Source: Scatophagus argus (Eukaryota; Chordata; Actinopteri; Scatophagidae). Taken from it: DNA of 64,000 nucleotides. Shown here in pieces: positions 58,450 to 64,000 of the stretch; position 1 is the first letter of the stretch, and each line of letters starts with the position of its first letter. Both the position numbers and the translations under genes were made by a program. The notes under the pieces were generated by a model. That model made no database searches and had not been told where the DNA came from. It was given only the letters and a program-made list of their open reading frames with translations. The stretch spans positions 201,001 to 265,000 of the forward strand of contig NC_058507.1 in NCBI RefSeq assembly GCF_020382885.2, read 5' to 3'.

Positions 58450-58740
58450 CGAGGAGAGTGAATGAGGATGGATAGATAGATAGATAGATAGATAGATAGA
58501 CTTCCTGTATCTGTCTGTGGGAGAAGGTGCTCTTCTGTCTGTGATGGAGGAGGTGCTGATCGTTTTCCACGATGGATAACAGTTTGTTCAGCGTCCTCCT
58601 CTCCACCACGGTCTCAACAGACTCCAGCCTGAGAGCGAGCACAGAGCCATAAGATCATGAAGAGGCTTCATGATCTTATCAAGCCTGTTAGCGTTGCTGG
58701 CTCTGATGCTGCTGGCTGCTGAAGCTCCAGATGAAAAGGA
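58450..58740 (-). mobile_element. Deleted CR1/L2-type LINE fragment with (TATC)n tail
   Basis: On the minus strand the translation includes ESVETVVERRTLNKLLSIVE, then STFSHRQIQEV. This resembles the region downstream of the reverse transcriptase in fish L2/Rex1-like ORFs, where VERR.L.KL and a SFSHRL-like motif recur. It ends in a TATC tandem tail (GATA at 58471-58500 on the plus strand). The copy lacks the reverse transcriptase core. Confidence 0.55.
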
Positions 58741-59463
58741 GGACATCAGGAGTCCAGGGCCCTCAGATCCTACAGGTACAACTGATGACATGTTCAAACT
58801 GTTGTGGTCTCTGGTTTATGAAACACACCACACGAAAATCCATGTCACCTCTGACTTCACACCCGTTCTATCACTTCCTGTCAGTATTGAAAGAACATTT
58901 TACCATTTTGTGAAATAAAAGAGAAAAGTATTAGTGTGTAGTACTCTGTAGTATTAGTATGCAGACTTCTCACTGTCACCTCGTGTTGCTTATTTCTCCA
59001 TCTTCTTTCATCTGATCCATGCTGATCAGCAAAAGTGCAGCAGCCCGACACAGGAAGGGAAGCACTCAGGTGTGACTTCCTGTCACCTGTCTGTCTGTAG
59101 CGAGTCGAAGCCACAGTCTGAGGGTCTGAGGGCTGAGACGCCTCCGTGGTTTGTTTTCGGAAGTAATCGAAACATTTTCTGCTGCCTGTCACGAACAATC
59201 GAGTGAAATCATTTTTTCCTTCCTTCCCCCACACGGATGCAAAAATTCATCTGCTGCTGACTGAACTGCAGTGATGAAATGAGTCCATGTGAAAACCACT
59301 TCAAGTACTTGAAGTTTGGGTTCAGGGTTTCTGTGACATACAGCAATTAAACTAACATCAACAGCAGTGATGTGGAAATTAACGGGGAAACAAACTGGAT
59401 GGGCGACACTATTATTTATTTTATCTGTTGGCAGCTGAGCTGTTAATAAGAAAACAATAAAAC

Positions 59464-59469
59464 TTTATT
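59464..59469 (-). other. timm9: timm9 polyadenylation signal
   Basis: TTTATT on the plus strand is AATAAA on the minus strand, about 180 bp past the timm9 stop codon. Confidence 0.6.
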
Positions 59470-59649
59470 TCAACATCACATCAACATAAAATAACGATTA
59501 AGGACGATTCCACTGTTTCTGTACGTAAGTTGAAAGAAAGCCGTCAGATCCTGATCCCAGCTCTCTCCGAACACCAGAAGTCATGAGCTGCACTTCACAG
59601 TCTGTTTCCATCCAACACGGTGGACCTGCTGATATCAGTCCAGTCCAGT

Positions 59650-61056
59650 TCAGCGGGGTTGTCCCAGTAGGCCCGCTTTAGCAGCCAGAGCCTCGTTCTG
59701 CTGGATGTGATACTCCTGGAAACGCATGGAGATCCGCTGAGTCATCTTTAGATACTTCTGTAGACACGACTCGGAGCAGCTGGACTGAAATGAGAAACGA
59801 TTCCAAATCAAAGTTGTTCAAAAACATGAAAATCTGCTGCTGAGTCATCACTACAAAAGCTACACAAATGGACAAGCCAACGACAACTCCCAGAGCGCGC
59901 GTCACTGTCAACAGCCAATCACAGAGCTTGATGTTCTGCGGTAGAAGCTTAACATTCATACTGCAGCAGCTGAAGTTTGCCACATTCTGGATCTGTTCAG
60001 CAGCCGAGGCTTAGTTTGTAGATGTAAAACCAAACTTATCTGACTGGCAGGGGATTGGTCAGACAGCCAAGAGAAGATATGACATCACATGACATCATCA
60101 GCTCATTGAGCGAAACCTTTTCTCCACATCATCATTCCTCCCCATCAACCAATCAGAGTGAGTCCAGTCTGGGCTGTCGGCATCGCGTGTTAGTTAAGAA
60201 ACGAGCTCATGTCTGTTCAAAGTGGACACGTCCACACAGTGACGGAGCTAAAGACACAAATCTGATCTCGGTTGGGCTCATCGGTCGGGACACATGACGA
60301 CCCATCGGTCCACGGTCTGTGTTTACTTCCTGTTTACCTCATCGGGCTTCACGTCCCTGCTGGTGAAATCTTTGACGCAGTCCATGAAACAGTTCTCCGT
60401 CACCTTGTTGTACGTTCCCAGAAACTCCTTAAACTGAAAGACGGACACACGGCAGGAAATGATGTGAGGACACTTTGTCAGTTTTACTCCGTCTCACTTT
60501 AATGTTAGACTTTTCGGAGCTTCTCATGAGATGCACCAACACCGAAGCTTGTTTTATGTCACACACACACACACACACACATTTTAGCTTTTCAGTTTTC
60601 AATCCAGGTATTCATTAAATAACTGTGAAAAAGGTCATTTATATGTTATTCAACTTCGTACCATAACAAAAACAAGCTGTACAGAAACGGACACACATTT
60701 CCCCGGAAATGTATAAATGTATAGATATGTGTAAATATCTGATATTTTGTATTTTTATTATATATTTTGTTACTATCTTTCATTTTCTTGGTCGGAAAAT
60801 GCATTGCAAAGCGCCATGTCTGTACGTGAAAAGAATTTCCCCTCAGGGATAAATAAAGGAATTCTGATGTGACTCACTTAATCAGATCTGTTTCTGAACT
60901 CTCGTCCTGAAACACTATTACTTCAGTTGTCTATTCTACGTCGACAAATTTGAACTGTGATCATTTCTGTTAGCCTTTACTTAACTGAAAATTTACACCA
61001 ACAGACAAACCGGTTACCTGTTTGATCTGGTCGGACTCGGACACCTGGACCGCCAT
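59650..61056 (-). CDS. timm9: Mitochondrial import inner membrane translocase subunit Tim9
   Basis: Tim9 pairs with Tim10 in a hexameric chaperone of the mitochondrial intermembrane space that escorts carrier proteins to TIM22. Minus-strand coding exons: 61056-61018 ([13 protein letters not shown]), 60433-60338 ([20 protein letters not shown]...KPDE) and 59784-59650 ([20 protein letters not shown]...GLLGQPR, stop). The total is 89 aa, the same as human. The twin CX3C motif of small Tims is intact: CFMDC and CSESC, which form two disulfides. There is no presequence, as expected for MIA-pathway import. A splice acceptor about 10 bp upstream of the ATG and a donor at 61584 (reverse strand) suggest a non-coding first exon, with the gene divergent from the talpid3 candidate. 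Confidence 0.96.
60049..60185 (-). repeat. Dispersed 130-bp repeat, copy in timm9 intron
   Basis: Reverse complement of the repeat at 48235-48375; shared landmarks include GGTCAGACAGCCAAGAGAA and CATCATTC.TCCCCATCAAC. It lies in the intron between timm9 coding exons 2 and 3. Confidence 0.65.
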
Positions 61057-61583
61057 GATTCCGGTTCTGTGTGAGGAAAGCAACACGTCAGACCTTCTGC
61101 CCCACCAGACTCCGTTCAAAACATGTGACACTTTAACATTAACAAATTCTACCGAAACACGAAGTCTTATTGGAATGAGAGGACGGACCACAATCCTCTT
61201 ACACACGTTTTCTTTAACTCTCTCCATCAAGCTGGAGACATTTTCTTTTAAACCCCGATATATATTACATATGCCGTTTGCAGGACTGCAGTCTGAAAAT
61301 GTTAGTTAACGACACACAAGAGGGAATGGAGATAATTAACCAGCTACTCTGCACTGACTTCTTCAGAAATACCAACAAACAAAATACAATCCTGTTGTAC
61401 TTATTTCTATTACGTTGTCAGTAAGCTAACAGCTAACGTTAGCCTCATCTTTTTGTCTTCCGAATTAATTCTTTCCGGGTTTAGCAGTAAATTTCACAAA
61501 CTCAGTCTTCTGAGCAACACGCTACAGACACCTGCTGTGACCTAAAATACTAATCATAACCAGAATATCTATTTTAACCTCAC

Positions 61584-62130
61584 CTTTGGACAATATTTGA
61601 TCTGGAAAGCCTTGCTGCAGGATGAAGGACATGTGAGATCAGGTAGAAACTAACCCGCAGATTCAACACATTAAACTGCACTTCAATTAACTTCTATTAA
61701 TTATTTAAAAATAATTAACCAAAAAGCGACATTAAATTATGTGAATAACATTATCCAAAATGGTCACTGAAGTGATTCAGATCCAGGTAAATAAAAGATA
61801 CGAAAGCCAAATGTGACGAAATTTGACCGCGCAAACCAAACGTCTAACAGTGCGCTACTACTGAGACCTTCCGGAGTGTTACAAGTACGTAACAACACAA
61901 AGTTCCTACGTTCTGCTTAGAAAACGTAATTTCTAGTTTTCACTGAAATAACAACTAATTTGGGCTTTTCATAGAGGAAAATGAATCAGAATTTATTTAT
62001 TTTACACCACTGGGGTAGTAGCGTTGACGCACATTAGCACAGTAGCATACATGAATAGATAGATTAAGACATACGTTAAAATACATACGTTTCATTAACC
62101 GACCAGATCGTTTCCTTTAAATCTCTCAGA
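61584..62130 (-). promoter_or_regulatory. timm9: Probable timm9 5' non-coding exon and promoter region
   Basis: A reverse-strand donor (GTGAGG) at 61583 marks the end of a likely untranslated first exon. The region upstream, to about 61.9 kb, contains CTTCCGG near 61868, an ETS-like site. The start site is not determined. Confidence 0.4.
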
Positions 62131-62599
62131 AAAAACTGAAGTCTGAACAGAAAGCAATGCACATTAAACAACCCACACTTCTAATTTGTTTTTCCTCAGT
62201 GTTTTGTTCTTATGTTATACGATTCTAACTGCTTTTGTTCGGTCTTTGATAATGTCAGCTTGTGTGAGAAACTTAAGCTTATGAATATTTTACTTTATGA
62301 GCGTGTGTAAACAATCACAAGTGTTCCTGTGTTATTGATGAATTTCCACTAGACGCAGTATAAATAAATAAACGCAGTTCTTGATATCATCTATTAATCC
62401 AGAAATGGATGATGATGTTAATGAGTCTTGTCAGTTTTTATGCAACCATCTAACTTGTACTTTAAAGAATAAACAGATTTTTAGAAAATTGTATTTAAAC
62501 TACCTACAGTGTTTGATACAGCAGAGCATTTCTGTACGAAATGAAGTACTGTTTATATCTCTTATTCTGATTGGGGTTTTTTTATATTTCTATAGTGTT

Positions 62600-62737
62600 G
62601 TATAGTATATATTTATTTACATTAGGTATTTTGTTAGGTAATTGGGCTTATACCGGGACCGGGGAAACTAATTTCGTTCCACCTCATGTTTCTACATGTG
62701 TGAAATAACAATAAAGCTCCTTGAATCCTTGAATTTC
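62600..62737 (+). mobile_element. LINE 3' tail between timm9 and the talpid3 candidate
   Basis: The stretch ends ACTAATTTCGTTCC...AAATAACAATAAAG then CTCCTTGAATCCTTGAA. This is a CR1/L2-type LINE 3' end. The AT-rich sequence to its left, from about 62130, may be part of the same element, but the boundary is unclear. Confidence 0.55.
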
Positions 62738-62950
62738 ATTTGTCGAATGTATTGACTATCTATTTTAACAAAGTTTTAACTTCATCGTGTCCTTTCTTAT
62801 GTTTTCACTGAATGACTCGCGTCTTGTTTGTTCTTTGTTAGTTATGGTTTTCGTTTGTGGTTTATGAATTTAGAGACGAAGTGAGATATCTCTCATCATT
62901 ATTTTTTTAAAATCTCTGCTTCAATGCAGAAACCGGAAGTGCTCTGTTTT

Positions 62951-62962
62951 GTTGCCAGCAAC
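62951..62962 (+). promoter_or_regulatory. RFX X-box palindrome upstream of the talpid3 candidate
   Basis: GTTGCCAGCAAC fits the X-box consensus (GTNRCC, 0-3 spacer, RGYAAC) with no mismatch. It lies 270 bp upstream of the ATG at 63232. An ETS-type ACCGGAAGTG is at about 62932-62941. X-boxes bound by RFX factors mark promoters of ciliary genes, which fits TALPID3. Confidence 0.65.
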
Positions 62963-63231
62963 CGTTATTGTTTCCAGCTTAGTCGCTTTTTTGTCAGCTG
63001 TACTTTTTCACCTTCCTGACGTCTCTTTTTGTTTTTAATATACTTAATGAACTTCGTAAACCTCACTTTTCCGCAGTATCTTCTGTCATTTACCGAGTTT
63101 TAACACTCCAGCTACCATTCGTTCCGTATAATACTGAAGCGGGAAGTTTAAAAGTTGCTGAGGTTAGCCTGCCGGCTAACGGCGGGCTAATAAACCGCAA
63201 ATCAGCTTTAATTAAAACTTTAATCGTCAGT

Positions 63232-63673
63232 ATGGTGCATCACCCGGACTCCAGCTCAGGCAAACTGTGGCAGTCATCTGGTGAAACCAGCCCGGATCAG
63301 TCGGACACCGGGGACGTTTTAATCCACTCCACTAGAGTTCTTCTCCCGGAACGAAGACATGAAGCCGGCCCAGGTTCTGTAAAGATAACCGTCCGGAAAC
63401 TGCGGGACCTTCCTTCCCGGCTCCCTGTGGCTGAGCAACAGAAGCAGAGCTATGGGACAAAGAAACAGCAAAAAGCGAACGATGCTCCTCCTCTCCGGAC
63501 AGTAGTTACCCGTCAGCCCGGTAAGGCTCCTACGGGTGTCCCGGATCCACCGGTGATCTGAGCTATGCGGTGACTGACGAGCCTTCAGCTCTGGTTGATT
63601 TGTGTGTGTGTGTGTGTGTGTGTGTGTAGACAGGCGGACCCTGACGAAACCTGAGCTGACCAAAGAGAACAGC
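63232..63673 (+). CDS. kiaa0586: Candidate 5' end of talpid3/kiaa0586 (partial)
   Basis: Two exons are supported: 63232-63520 (ATG start, 96 codons plus one base) and 63630-63673, joined in frame and followed by GTGAGT. The peptide begins MVHHPDSSSGKLWQSSGETS and continues ...VTRQPD|RRTLTKPELTKENS. I do not recognise a domain in it; TALPID3 N termini are poorly conserved. The identification rests on position: timm9 and KIAA0586 are neighbours in divergent orientation in human, and a consensus X-box precedes this gene. TALPID3 is a centrosomal protein needed for cilia and Hedgehog signalling. The gene continues past the window. Confidence 0.6.
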
Positions 63674-63910
63674 GTGAGTCCCCTGCTGCTTTCTCCTTTT
63701 CCTTTCACCACGTTGTCCGTTTGTCCAGTTTGTTGTCCATGTCACGTGATGTCCCACTGTCCCGCTGTTTGTTGTTGCTGACACCCAATCTAAATCTTCT
63801 GAAGTCAGTTCAGTCGTGTTTTCTCATGAATTAGTTTGGTGCTGATGGCTTCTTGTCATTTTTTACCTGAATCAGTTACCGGAGGTAAACGCCGCGGTGT
63901 TTTCCCTGTA

Positions 63911-63972
63911 GAATAGATAGATAGATAGATAGATAGATACTTTATTGATCCCGAGGGAAATTCAAGAATAGA
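63911..63972 (-). mobile_element. LINE 3' tail with (TATC)n, at the window end
   Basis: On the minus strand it reads CTTGAATTTCCCTCGGGATC then AATAAAGTATCTATC with TATC repeats. This is a common CR1/L2-type tail in fish; the (GATA)n part is at 63911-63938. Confidence 0.65.
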
Positions 63973-64000
63973 GTCTCTGCAGTTTGTGTGCAGTATCAGA

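Overview
The window looks like nuclear DNA of a ray-finned fish, probably a percomorph teleost. It holds multi-exon vertebrate genes with short introns, GT-AG splice sites, abundant (CA)n microsatellites, tRNA-derived SINEs, and LINE tails of kinds common in fish. The species cannot be read from the sequence. Gene names come from translating exons by eye and comparing them with remembered vertebrate protein families; no database search was run.

Layout, left to right. (1) 295-1280, +: the last four exons of a methyltransferase-like gene that begins outside the window. (2) 3698-17574, +: baz1a, the large ACF1 subunit of ISWI chromatin remodelers, 29 coding exons, about 1474 aa. (3) 20234-23384, +: cfl2 (cofilin, 166 aa, 4 exons). 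(4) 27001-33840, +: snx6 (sorting nexin 6, 406 aa, 14 exons), with a 1.3 kb minisatellite in its last intron. (5) 36381-43021, +: psma3 (proteasome alpha-7 type subunit, 255 aa, 11 exons). (6) 45593-55971, +: arid4a (RBBP1, 24 coding exons, about 1435 aa), with a probable long 3' UTR to about 57.5 kb. (7) 59650-61056, -: timm9 (89 aa, 3 coding exons). (8) 63232 to beyond the window, +: first exons of a gene called talpid3/kiaa0586 from its position, its divergent arrangement with timm9 and a perfect RFX X-box upstream.

The genes are housekeeping genes and do not form a pathway. Two encode chromatin regulators (baz1a, arid4a); the rest serve actin turnover, endosomal sorting, proteolysis, mitochondrial import and cilia. 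Gene order is informative. baz1a-cfl2-snx6 matches a human 14q13 block and psma3-arid4a-timm9-kiaa0586 matches a human 14q23 block, so two blocks far apart in human are adjacent here.

Introns and spacers carry mobile-element debris: two tRNA-SINE families, a deleted Rex3/RTE-like LINE, CR1/L2-type LINE 3' tails, two hAT transposase relics, a hAT-like MITE with an intact 8-bp target duplication, and another palindromic MITE. I found no virus, CRISPR array, integrated phage or convincing new biological system. The most interesting items are the higher-order minisatellite in snx6, a six-site CCAAT array upstream of arid4a, the X-box upstream of the talpid3 candidate, and the block junction between snx6 and psma3.
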